Source of the DNA: a virus
Reading direction: 5' to 3' (one strand)
Virus record (IMG/VR): IMGVR_UViG_3300045738_000930
Coordinates: 1-21,333 of that record
Length of the DNA stretch: 21,333 bases
Shown: one piece after another, positions 1-7,126 of the stretch
How the letters are laid out: each line of letters begins with the position of its first letter
Position numbering within the stretch: position 1 is the stretch's first letter
Translations under genes and position numbers: made by a program
Notes under the pieces: generated by a model
What the model was told of the DNA's origin: nothing
What the model saw: the letters and a program-made list of their open reading frames with translations, nothing else
Database searches by the model: none

Positions 1-761
1 TAATACTTCGGTGTGCCCGTGGGTGAATAGCCATTAAACATTCCTCGCATACCGCGTTCTTCCATCTCGTGAATCATCTTAAACCGAGCCATGGTCTGTG
101 AATAATCAAACTCATCCATGGTAGAGTTAGTTAAGTGAGAAACTATACAAGCATCCTTGACATGAGTATTGCCATCAATGCGATCTGAAGGGTAGAACCA
201 GATTTGCTTGACAAAATCATCCAAGGTTTCGATGAGATCGATTTCATGCTTGCCTCCACGATTAAACGCTATCCAATCATAACATATATAAGACGTGTCT
301 GCAACCTCTTTTTCTACCAGCCCTGTACAATTATCATCCCCAAAATAATAGGCTTTGTCGAATTCGATCTCGGCTATCTTAGAATACTCATTAGAACATA
401 CCAATATCTTTCCATTATATCTTAAGCTGTCACACAGAAGACTCAAGGGGGCTTGACCATTGAGAGACAGAATAAACAAGAGGCGGTCCCAGAGTTCTTC
501 CTCAGCGGGCCCTACCTTAATGTTTTCGCTATGCGTATGCAGCAATCGAGTTTCATTAGAAAGCCCTACACATTCTAGTGGTGTGTCGGTCGGCAAGTGG
601 TCAAACCGAAATGGGCGTCTAGGATGACTAAAAAAAATAGGCAACTTGTTATTAAACGCATACAATAACGCGGTTAAATTACTGCCAATTACAATAGCGT
701 CGTGCTTATAAATTATCGTCGCAGACTTCGCTGGCCGAATGGTATCCGGACTCTTCTTCAC
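1..761 (-). CDS. Partial protein with Rossmann-like N-terminus, function unknown
   Basis: An open frame runs from a GTG at 759-761 to the left window edge without a stop (253 codons; C-terminus missing). No ATG lies in frame near the N-terminus. The GTG is preceded by GAGG at 768-771, six bases away, so I chose it, although it overlaps the end of the amidase gene by 56 bp. Near residues 20-40 the protein has a hydrophobic strand followed by GSNLTALL and a second strand (LPIFF), a pattern reminiscent of the beta-alpha-beta entry of FAD/NAD-binding folds such as UDP-galactopyranose mutase. The glycine signature is incomplete. The visible C-terminal part is rich in charged and aromatic residues (for example DEFDYSQTMARFKM). 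I do not recognise the family; the dinucleotide-fold idea is inference only. It follows the amidase and co-chaperonin genes in the same direction and is probably co-transcribed with them. Confidence 0.7.
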   Translation of the reverse strand, partial: MKKSPDTIRPAKSATIIYKHDAIVIGSNLTALLYAFNNKLPIFFSHPRRPFRFDHLPTDTPLECVGLSNETRLLHTHSENIKVGPAEEELWDRLLFILSLNGQAPLSLLCDSLRYNGKILVCSNEYSKIAEIEFDKAYYFGDDNCTGLVEKEVADTSYICYDWIAFNRGGKHEIDLIETLDDFVKQIWFYPSDRIDGNTHVKDACIVSHLTNSTMDEFDYSQTMARFKMIHEMEERGMRGMFNGYSPTGTPKY

Positions 762-1662
762 TCTCCACCTCTTCGAGCAGAACTTTAAGGTCTAACCCGG
801 CGCAATCTTTTTTAGTTTTGCTTACATGATAATGGCTGACAAAACCGCTGAAATCTCCGTACTTTACATGCTGCGCGTAGCTTCCATCGGTGTTCCCAAA
901 CTGAGTGAGCGGCGCAGCGTAAGGAAGATCTAATCCTTTATGGATCGCTTTCCATAATTGTTTGAGTGCCCGAATCTGTACAGGATAAAACCCTAAAAAC
1001 GGTTCGAGCGCGATACTTTGACAGCGAACACCTTCTAAAATAGGTCTTTCTCCGTGTCCATTTCTTACATACCAGCCTTGGTACTTAGGATAATAAGCAT
1101 TTGAAATCTCTACGCCTACCGAGGCTCTGTTGGCCCGTTCGCTTCCTGCATGCCAGCACCCCTGTTGCATATCAATCGTTTGGTAGATGGTCCCATCATT
1201 ATCAATCAAAAAGTGTACCGAAATTCCTCTATTGTTTAAAACCTTCTGGCAGGCATGAGAATTTAAGCATACATCCCAATGGTTTACAAAGTAACGAATG
1301 CTACGCGGGGCGCGGCCGGTATAATCATAATGGGTGCCGGTGTTGGCTTTGAGCCCTCCCTGTTCGGACCATAACACTACCTTGTCCCACTCAATAGGAA
1401 TGAAATTGCCATTATATACAATGTAGTTAGAGTAGGTGGGTGTATCAGGTTTAAATTCATCAATGTCGGCTTGGCGCTCGGTCCACACGCGACGAAAGGT
1501 CATCGGACCCACGAGCCCATCGGGCGTCAGTTCTCGGTCGCGTTGCCACTTCTTGACGGCTCGTACTAACTTGTCATCAAAATATTTTTCGCCAAACCAT
1601 GACGGATCCCAGCCTAAATTAGCGGCCGAGGATTCATTATAAAAGTTCTTATCAATTGACAT
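706..1662 (-). CDS. N-acetylmuramoyl-L-alanine amidase endolysin with peptidoglycan-binding domain
   Basis: This 318-residue protein should cleave the amide bond between N-acetylmuramic acid and L-alanine in peptidoglycan, most likely to lyse the host. Residues about 20-60 form a peptidoglycan_binding_1 type domain (KKWQRDRELTPDGLVGPMT). Residues about 120-295 form an Amidase_2 (T7 lysozyme/PGRP) domain. Probable zinc ligands are His128 in NHWD and His277 or His279 with Asp286/Cys287 in HYHVSKTKKDC; Glu185 in VGVEIS sits where the family has a conserved acidic residue. There is no signal peptide or membrane segment, so release would need a holin, which is not visible in this window. The start ATG has AGGA about 11 bases upstream. 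The last 56 bp overlap the next gene. It lies 16 bp after the co-chaperonin gene. A structural cell-wall hydrolase role is possible but less likely, as it is away from the tail genes. Confidence 0.9.
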   Translation of the reverse strand: MSIDKNFYNESSAANLGWDPSWFGEKYFDDKLVRAVKKWQRDRELTPDGLVGPMTFRRVWTERQADIDEFKPDTPTYSNYIVYNGNFIPIEWDKVVLWSEQGGLKANTGTHYDYTGRAPRSIRYFVNHWDVCLNSHACQKVLNNRGISVHFLIDNDGTIYQTIDMQQGCWHAGSERANRASVGVEISNAYYPKYQGWYVRNGHGERPILEGVRCQSIALEPFLGFYPVQIRALKQLWKAIHKGLDLPYAAPLTQFGNTDGSYAQHVKYGDFSGFVSHYHVSKTKKDCAGLDLKVLLEEVESEEESGYHSASEVCDDNL

Positions 1663-1678
1663 GTCATGGTTTTTCCTA

Positions 1679-1993
1679 TTAATCAGTTACAATGGCTATG
1701 ATATAATTATCTTGTATCATAGTTAATTGCCGATTATGGATCATAATTTCTTCTGCCATGGACTTGTCTACTACTACTTCTATGTTGGTACTCAAACTAT
1801 CAGCAAAGCGAACATCGTCTGCCCAGGCATTAACCTTGGCAACCACATAGCGTTCTTCAGTAGGTTTAAAATCGGACGGTAATAGGATTGTAGTCTCGTC
1901 GTTCTCACCTCTGACTGTTGGTAATTCAATATGGATATATCTATTAACTGGTTTACAATACACAACCATCTCCATCGCAATATTTCGTTCCAT
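1679..1993 (-). CDS. GroES/gp31-like co-chaperonin
   Basis: This protein of at most 104 residues follows the GroES layout. It has an N-terminal strand (KPVNRYIHIEL), a polar mobile-loop segment (about residues 25-35) leading into ILLPSDF, a central region (YVVAKVNAW), then the C-terminal barrel strands ending NYIIAIVTD, comparable to the GroES ending DILAIVEA. Phage members of the family (T4 gp31) cap host GroEL to fold large capsid proteins; that role here is inference. The longest start (1993) overlaps the ribonucleotide reductase gene by 41 bp. ATGs at 1975 and 1969 are also possible, and 1969 would give an N-terminus (MVVYCKPVNRY) closest to normal GroES. I cannot decide between them. No DNA-encoded GroEL is seen, so it would work with the host chaperonin. 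Confidence 0.68.
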   Translation of the reverse strand: MERNIAMEMVVYCKPVNRYIHIELPTVRGENDETTILLPSDFKPTEERYVVAKVNAWADDVRFADSLSTNIEVVVDKSMAEEIMIHNRQLTMIQDNYIIAIVTD

Positions 1994-3917
1994 TGCCCCC
2001 GTTGGTATCCATTCGTTGGATAGGGGTAATCTTTTTATTCATTTCTTCAAACTCTTTCTTAGTAATGGGTTCATAAGGTGCTTGCTTATAACCTGTTTGC
2101 TCATATCGCAAAAAGGATACTGCTTTAAGGCGTGTTTCATACATTTCTAATGCATCTTTAAGTTGGGGTGCTTCAGCGTCCGTGAAGGTAACAGTGACAG
2201 ACACAGAGTTGTCGGCCCAATAGTATTGATATTGGGCTGCTATCTCTAATTGCTCCCACATACTAACGTCTTTCTTGCCTTTGATAAAATAAGGTTCGTG
2301 CACTGGAAAGTCTACCACCATGGTGTTAGGCGAATAGCTATCTTCCTCTATATTATAACCTGCTTTTTCTAATCTCGCAAGTACTTCTGAATCTGTGGAG
2401 AACCTCACCCGGCGAATGTAATATTCACTTTCTGGAAAATGAATGCCTGGAGTGGATCCATTGAGCAGAGAAACAGTACCGGAAGGTTTAATAGAGGTGG
2501 TACGTACCGACTTAGGGATGCACAGCCAATTAGAATATTCTTCATCTAACTCGTTGACATACTTGTAGGCATCGTCACACCACCCATACATCTGGCGCCG
2601 GCCATGCTTAGTAAATGCCTGGACCACTCCCGATTGAGATAGACCGATGCGTCGGTTCTTGAGCATCTTAGCATTTGTTTCGGGCCAATGCGTGTTAGAG
2701 AGAGTGATGGTCTTGCCATATAAATAAGCAATCTTTAACGTTCGTAAATAATCCTCTAGATTCTCATGTTTAGCGGGAAAAGTTTCCACAAGGCAGCAAA
2801 GTTCTGCGTCTTCTAGTTGTTGTTCAACACAGGGATTAAATCCAGCTACATTAATATCATCTAAGCGCTCTCCGTCTTTAAAGCGGCCGCGGGTGCGGGC
2901 GTTATCGAGCCAAATATATCCTGGCTCCCCATTGACTTGGCTTTGTTGCGCATGCCATGTATAATCCATTCCCACCTTCGCATTGAAGGAATTATTAGAA
3001 CCCCATCGATGATGATAGAGCTTTTCTTGATCGTTTTTCATTTCTAAATATAAACGATCATCATGGGAGCCCATGGCCAACGCGGCCGACCGGCGAACAT
3101 TGCCAGCCACCACACAGCGTCCAATCAAGTTTTCAGTATCTACAATATCGACGGAGCTAATAGGGTCCCCACTCTTGCTGCTATACAGCTCGATCAGATT
3201 ATTGTGCAGTTCTTTAAGGGGTTTATAGCCACTGGAAGTTCCTCCAAACCCATGGATGGGTGCGCCTTCTTGGCGAATAGCAGAGTAATCAAACTTGGGG
3301 ATACGCCGTCCAAAGAAAAATCCATCTAGTAAAATATGAATTGAGTTTACCCATCCTTCTCGGGAATCATCGATAATATGTACGTCTTTAGTATACTCCG
3401 GCTCTTTAATAGTGAGACTGCCTTCGCCTTCAGTATCAAATCCCACACCAATCCCCAGCATTAAGGCGTCCATCATCCACGCAAAGAGATAGCCTCCCTT
3501 GGCCGACAGATCGCGCGTAGATCTAAATGCACAATTAAATAAGCCAGCAGCAGTCTTTTCTTCTACAAACTTAGTGCCCATCATCCACAGGCCGCGGCCC
3601 GGAGGTGTCCACTTTAATTCAAACAAGCGGTCATAAGCTTCCTTGGCAGTGCGTTGAGCTTTGCTGTCATTCCACTCTAATCCCAATACGAATACATGTT
3701 TCTTCTGCATGTCAAACATGCCTTCGATAACGCGACGACATGTTTGCCACCATTCTTCGGAGCCCGTTGCCTCTGGTTCAAATTCACTTAACCGTCTGGA
3801 ATATGTACGCTTATAGGTAACATACCCCAATGGTCCCCATGGGACCTCTTTGGTTTTATAGGGCTCAATAAAGGTATCGGATAGTCTGAATCGACGGATG
3901 TTGGCGGTTGTTCTCAT
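1953..3917 (-). CDS. nrdJ: Adenosylcobalamin-dependent (class II) ribonucleoside-triphosphate reductase
   Basis: The 654-residue protein converts ribonucleotides to deoxyribonucleotides for phage DNA synthesis using vitamin B12, without oxygen or a separate radical subunit. The class II monomeric RTPR (Lactobacillus leichmannii type, about 739 residues) residues can be placed. Cys129 in LFNCAF and Cys374 in ELCCLVE are the redox pair. Cys363 and Glu365 in NPCVE are the thiyl radical cysteine and the catalytic glutamate, and the 11-residue spacing Cys363-Cys374 matches the family. Asn361 is the conserved Asn. The C-terminal CDGDGC (Cys647, Cys652) is the swinging dithiol that receives electrons from thioredoxin or glutaredoxin. 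Nothing looks broken. It starts 5 bp after the helicase stop, with AAGGA upstream, and its end overlaps the co-chaperonin gene. The host must supply or import B12. Confidence 0.93.
   Translation of the reverse strand: MRTTANIRRFRLSDTFIEPYKTKEVPWGPLGYVTYKRTYSRRLSEFEPEATGSEEWWQTCRRVIEGMFDMQKKHVFVLGLEWNDSKAQRTAKEAYDRLFELKWTPPGRGLWMMGTKFVEEKTAAGLFNCAFRSTRDLSAKGGYLFAWMMDALMLGIGVGFDTEGEGSLTIKEPEYTKDVHIIDDSREGWVNSIHILLDGFFFGRRIPKFDYSAIRQEGAPIHGFGGTSSGYKPLKELHNNLIELYSSKSGDPISSVDIVDTENLIGRCVVAGNVRRSAALAMGSHDDRLYLEMKNDQEKLYHHRWGSNNSFNAKVGMDYTWHAQQSQVNGEPGYIWLDNARTRGRFKDGERLDDINVAGFNPCVEQQLEDAELCCLVETFPAKHENLEDYLRTLKIAYLYGKTITLSNTHWPETNAKMLKNRRIGLSQSGVVQAFTKHGRRQMYGWCDDAYKYVNELDEEYSNWLCIPKSVRTTSIKPSGTVSLLNGSTPGIHFPESEYYIRRVRFSTDSEVLARLEKAGYNIEEDSYSPNTMVVDFPVHEPYFIKGKKDVSMWEQLEIAAQYQYYWADNSVSVTVTFTDAEAPQLKDALEMYETRLKAVSFLRYEQTGYKQAPYEPITKKEFEEMNKKITPIQRMDTNGGNGTKYCDGDGCVL
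2352..2380 (-). promoter_or_regulatory. Possible internal sigma70 promoter in the reductase gene
   Basis: On the minus strand TTGCGA (2380-2375) is followed after 17 bases by a perfect TATAAT (2357-2352). The -35 matches only 4 of 6 positions and the site is inside coding sequence about 360 bp before the co-chaperonin gene, which it could serve. It is weaker than the other promoters in this window and could be chance. Confidence 0.25.
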
Positions 3918-3922
3918 GGAAG

Positions 3923-5299
3923 TTATGTCCTTTTTAGTTTAGTATATTTTTCTCGCAACAATTGTTGTTGTTCTCTTACTCCTAGTGCTACGGGAGCAGT
4001 AGCAACGCCATTAGGAGCGGTGGGGATGCTGGCCTTCGGAAGAATGGCGATCTTAACAATGGATGTGTCCATAAAGATCGGATATATAATCCCATCGGGG
4101 CCGTTTCTGTTCTTGGCAATAAATATTTTACCTTGATTGTTTTGTTTGTCTTCGATAGTGCGAGAGATCGAAAAGATAAAATCAGAAACGAAACACTTGT
4201 TAAAGGCTTCGGAAATCTGCTCCATCGTAATGACTTCTGCATTGAGTCCTGACCGATTCGTTTGTGAAGCTGTCCAAATAGGACATTTAAATTCACTAGC
4301 GAGAGCACGCAGTTCCTCATAAATAGACTCAAGTTCATTTCTCTTCTCTTTGCGTATAATAACTGGCTTCAATAAGTCTGCATAATCTACAATGATAAGT
4401 CCTGGCTTAATGTCTCTTTTGGTTAGCCGGGATAAGTGTGCTCGTAAAGTATTAGTGGTGGCCGATTTAGTAGGATACTCTTTTATAATTAACGCACCAT
4501 CAAGATTTTTAATCTCTTCATAGATCTCTTCTTTAAAGCTGCGGATATCAGAGAGGGGGTAACCAGTGATACAACTGTCGTAACGTATACCAATAACAGT
4601 ATCTTGAAGTTCCAAAGTATAATGAACCACCGTTTTTCCTTCTTTGATCGCGTGGGCTCCCAAGTGTACGAGCGCCATAGATTTTCCAGCGCCCGTGGGA
4701 GCAATAACTACCCCGAGTTCACTTTTACCAAGTCCCCCGCCTATTATACTATCAATCTCCTTCCAGCCGGTAGCAACAGGGGCGCGGTGTTTGAGTTTGA
4801 ATCGCGCCTCAAAATCGACCAGATAATCATAACCAAAGTTATTCTCGGAGCCCAACTTAAGCGCATCATTAATAACGGTGGAGATCTCATCGAAGGAGCA
4901 GTTCTGGAGCAGACCTACTGACTTCATCATGGCTTCTTTAAGGTTCTGTTTACGACAAAAATCCAAAGATGTCTCTTTGATATATTCTACATCCGTTAGC
5001 TCGCGCGTATGAATACGTGCAAAATAATCACGCACCTGATTTTGTGTCACTTCATCTTCTTGATCCATTTGAGTACGGAGGATCGTAATCATGGTATCTA
5101 AGGAGGGATGCGTACTATAACGTGTCCGATAGTCAAGAATTTTATTTACAAAAACTCGCAAATATTCGAGTTCTAAAAATTGGATATCTAATACTTCTGT
5201 AATCTGATCGGCAAATGGCCGGTCTTCAAAAATAAGTTGTACTAATCCCTCTTGGAAGGACTTCCCGTACCTTCCAAAATTCACGTTTTCAGTGAGCAT
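3923..5299 (-). CDS. Replicative DNA helicase, DnaB/T4 gp41 type
   Basis: A 458-residue hexameric helicase that should unwind DNA ahead of the replication fork. Residues 1-150 are a helical N-terminal region without clear motifs. The RecA-like core starts near residue 175. It has Walker A PTGAGKS (201-207), a catalytic glutamate in YTLE (Glu230), Walker B LIIVDYADLL (301-310), the DnaB motif ASQTNRSGLN (344-353), and a C-terminal AKNRNGPDG (396-403) carrying the likely arginine finger. The N-terminus resembles gp41-type phage helicases rather than T7-type primase-helicases; no zinc or TOPRIM primase domain is fused, and no separate primase is seen in the window. The ATG is preceded by AGAGGG with a six-base gap and by two promoter candidates (5326-5386), so this gene probably starts the transcript that continues through the reductase, co-chaperonin and amidase. 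Confidence 0.92.
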   Translation of the reverse strand: MLTENVNFGRYGKSFQEGLVQLIFEDRPFADQITEVLDIQFLELEYLRVFVNKILDYRTRYSTHPSLDTMITILRTQMDQEDEVTQNQVRDYFARIHTRELTDVEYIKETSLDFCRKQNLKEAMMKSVGLLQNCSFDEISTVINDALKLGSENNFGYDYLVDFEARFKLKHRAPVATGWKEIDSIIGGGLGKSELGVVIAPTGAGKSMALVHLGAHAIKEGKTVVHYTLELQDTVIGIRYDSCITGYPLSDIRSFKEEIYEEIKNLDGALIIKEYPTKSATTNTLRAHLSRLTKRDIKPGLIIVDYADLLKPVIIRKEKRNELESIYEELRALASEFKCPIWTASQTNRSGLNAEVITMEQISEAFNKCFVSDFIFSISRTIEDKQNNQGKIFIAKNRNGPDGIIYPIFMDTSIVKIAILPKASIPTAPNGVATAPVALGVREQQQLLREKYTKLKRT

Positions 5300-5325
5300 C
5301 TATTCCCTCTCGATAGTGTATTATA

Positions 5326-5353
5326 TATATAACAGATTGGCAGCTAAAGTCAA
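5326..5353 (-). promoter_or_regulatory. Promoter of the helicase operon (proximal)
   Basis: TTGACT (5353-5348) is followed after 16 bases by TATATA (5331-5326) preceded by TGT, i.e. an extended -10. It lies in the 76-bp gap between nuclease and helicase and ends about 26 bp before the helicase ATG. An 18-base spacer to the next TATATA is also possible. Confidence 0.65.
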
Positions 5354-5357
5354 ATCA

Positions 5358-5386
5358 ATTTTAAAATATTTCTTTTTAATTGTCAA
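5358..5386 (-). promoter_or_regulatory. Promoter of the helicase operon (distal)
   Basis: TTGACA (5386-5381) with a 17-base spacer and TAAAAT (5363-5358). The -35 box is formed by the last codons of the nuclease gene (Leu-Asp-Asn-stop). Together with the proximal box it gives a tandem promoter arrangement. Confidence 0.55.
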
Positions 5387-6341
5387 GACACTCTCTACTA
5401 ATTTTGTTTAAGTTTTCTTTGAGAACTTCCCAATTTAATTCACCAAATCCATCATCACGCATCATGCCAATAATTTCAGTTTTATTAAATTCACATTCAA
5501 AGTTTGCAATCGATTCTTTGACGTGCGTTTTTGCCTGAACAGACATTTGCGGAGCATACAGTTGCATCATCTTGTAGTTGTGTTCAATGAGGTTTCTGTT
5601 CTCGGCGATGTTGGTAAAAAATTTAAGTTTGCTTTTTGTATTCTCACAAAATTCTATTACTTCATCAATAGTATAAGATTTGCTATCGCTCAAAAAGTTT
5701 AATCTTTTTCCAACCGTTGCAAACCCGGCTCCTTTGATCCCGGGAAGGTTGTCGGAGGTGTCTCCTACGATGGACCGTGCAAGGGCCATGTTGGTAGGGT
5801 GTACTCCGGTTTGTTCAATAATTCTTTCTTTATTTAAAATTTCGTTTTTGGTGGGGCGCCACAAGATCGTTTCATCATCACAGACTTGCATGAAGTCTCG
5901 GTCATTAGAAATAATAATCTTCTGCCAGCCCTTATAGCGAGGAAGCTGGGTGATGAATGCAATAACATCATCGGCCTCAATCTCGGGCAACATGAATTGA
6001 ATGATGGGCATGTTGTTAAAGTATTCAATGACACGACTTTGTTGCCACATTTTATTGTGCAACTCTTCATCATCAGTAAGATTGTGGAACGCCCGATTCA
6101 AACGGATAGGCTTGCGCCCTTCTTTATAGTTCTTATCCATGCTCTTTCGCTTGCGTGATCCATTAGGTCCGTCCCATACCACGATAATCTGATCTGGTTT
6201 TGTCTCTCGGACATGACGCTGGAGGATCTTAATGAACCCCTTGATACCGCCGATGGGATCCCCGTGGGTGGAGATGCTTGGATCTACAATATACGCCCTA
6301 AGATATGCATTCAATGCATCAAATATTAGTACTCTCTTCAT
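5376..6341 (-). CDS. FEN/T4 RNase H-type 5'-3' exonuclease
   Basis: A 321-residue metal-dependent 5' nuclease that should remove RNA primers and flaps from lagging-strand fragments. The acidic metal-binding set of the FEN/PIN superfamily is present: Asp8 (IFDALNAY), Asp57 (VVWDGP), Glu120/Glu122 with Asp124/Asp125 (PEIEADDVI), Asp147/Asp149 (SNDRDFMQ), and Asp194/Asp197 (VGDTSDN). A helix-hairpin-helix DNA-binding loop (NLPGIKGAGFATVGKRL) follows at about 198-214. The length is close to T4 RNase H and to stand-alone bacterial 5' nuclease domains. The start overlaps the deaminase stop as ATGA, with AGGTGG about ten bases upstream, indicating translational coupling. A 5' nuclease activity supplied as a separate protein fits the small polymerase at 12064-13248, which has no nuclease domain. 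Confidence 0.92.
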   Translation of the reverse strand: MKRVLIFDALNAYLRAYIVDPSISTHGDPIGGIKGFIKILQRHVRETKPDQIIVVWDGPNGSRKRKSMDKNYKEGRKPIRLNRAFHNLTDDEELHNKMWQQSRVIEYFNNMPIIQFMLPEIEADDVIAFITQLPRYKGWQKIIISNDRDFMQVCDDETILWRPTKNEILNKERIIEQTGVHPTNMALARSIVGDTSDNLPGIKGAGFATVGKRLNFLSDSKSYTIDEVIEFCENTKSKLKFFTNIAENRNLIEHNYKMMQLYAPQMSVQAKTHVKESIANFECEFNKTEIIGMMRDDGFGELNWEVLKENLNKISRECLDN

Positions 6342-6739
6342 AATTTATAACCACCTACTTCCTTATTATCTATGGTATATATAACGCGCTTAATCCCGAC
6401 GTGTCGTAGGGTCGATTCACACATTTGACACGGCTTCGACATTCTAAACTCACCTGCTTTTCCTATTCTCGCAACATAAAGCGTTGCGCCGTCAGTTATT
6501 GACCGGGCTAGCCCTAGGATGGCACCTATCTCTGCATGAACTGTGGCATGTCCGGGTTGTTCATGGTCGTTTCTAAATCTTGCGCCGAAAGAACAAAAGC
6601 TATCCTTGTTTGGAGACGTGCTGATGATAGAGCCACCCTTTACGAGGACGGCGCCATGGCGATAATCTGAAAATTCTGATTGTCCTGCTATGTTTTTTGC
6701 CAATGACATAAAACGTGCGACCTTGCCATTATAAGACAC
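6338..6739 (-). CDS. Cytidine/deoxycytidylate deaminase family protein
   Basis: A 133-residue zinc-dependent deaminase. The signature is His68-Ala-Glu70 followed by Pro103-Cys104-x2-Cys107: histidine and the two cysteines bind zinc, and the glutamate shuttles the proton. The core strand KRVIYTIDNKEVGGY follows. The likely job is nucleotide metabolism (for example dCMP to dUMP to feed dTMP synthesis), which fits the nearby ribonucleotide reductase, but substrate cannot be told from these motifs. An RNA or tRNA deaminase is less likely in this context. The start is GTG (6737-6739), supported by AGGAGG five bases upstream and by a promoter directly ahead. It overlaps the nuclease gene by 4 bp (ATGA). 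Confidence 0.82.
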   Translation of the reverse strand: MSYNGKVARFMSLAKNIAGQSEFSDYRHGAVLVKGGSIISTSPNKDSFCSFGARFRNDHEQPGHATVHAEIGAILGLARSITDGATLYVARIGKAGEFRMSKPCQMCESTLRHVGIKRVIYTIDNKEVGGYKL

Positions 6740-6759
6740 AAGCCCCTCCTGTTATATAT

Positions 6760-6788
6760 AATATAACACAAGGAGCTTCAAATGTCAA
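6760..6788 (-). promoter_or_regulatory. Promoter of the deaminase-nuclease unit
   Basis: Perfect TTGACA (6788-6783), 17-base spacer, TATATT (6765-6760), with TGT just before the -10. It occupies the 57-bp gap between the secreted-protein stop and the deaminase GTG, and the -35 begins eight bases after the upstream stop codon. Confidence 0.75.
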
Positions 6789-6796
6789 GCAGTTTT

Positions 6797-7126
6797 TTAA
6801 CGATATCTGCGAGGCGGCGGGTGCGGTCGACCACGGCCGCGGACTTGTCGGACATAGGTATGCGGGTGGCGACTAATCATATGTCGAGGCACACTACGCA
6901 ACTCCCAATATCCATGCGACCACACTCCGCGAGGGGTTTGGTGACCACTTACCCAAACCCAAGCCTGTACCTTTACAGGTTGAGGTTGATGTGCGCGTGG
7001 CGCAGGGCGGGGTGGTGGCGCGCGGTGAACCGCATGAGGCGCCGGGGCGGGGGTCGGATGAGGATGGGCATGCACTACACAAGCACTACTCAACAACCCA
7101 ATAATTGCAATTATAATCTTATTCAT
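6797..7126 (-). CDS. Small exported His/Pro-rich protein with a YXWXXG-like motif
   Basis: I start this gene at the ATG 7124-7126 because AGGAG (7134-7138) lies seven bases upstream and the next residues form a signal peptide; the open frame continues 20 codons further upstream but into recA with no reason to use it. The 109-residue product has a Lys-containing start, a hydrophobic core IIIAIIGLL, and a probable cleavage after VVHA (residue 20). A weak lipobox around Cys16 is an alternative. Residues 21-50 are His/Pro/Ala-rich. Residues 56-74 carry WVWVSGH-x6-W-x4-W, resembling the YXWXXG(X)W repeats of secreted bacterial proteins. The C-terminus is Arg/Pro-rich. It should act in the periplasm or envelope. 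Function is unknown; exclusion of other phages, envelope modification or lysis are only guesses. It overlaps the recA end by 8 bp, so is probably coupled to it, and is visibly GC-richer than its neighbours. Confidence 0.72.
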   Translation of the reverse strand: MNKIIIAIIGLLSSACVVHAHPHPTPAPAPHAVHRAPPPRPAPRAHQPQPVKVQAWVWVSGHQTPRGVWSHGYWELRSVPRHMISRHPHTYVRQVRGRGRPHPPPRRYR

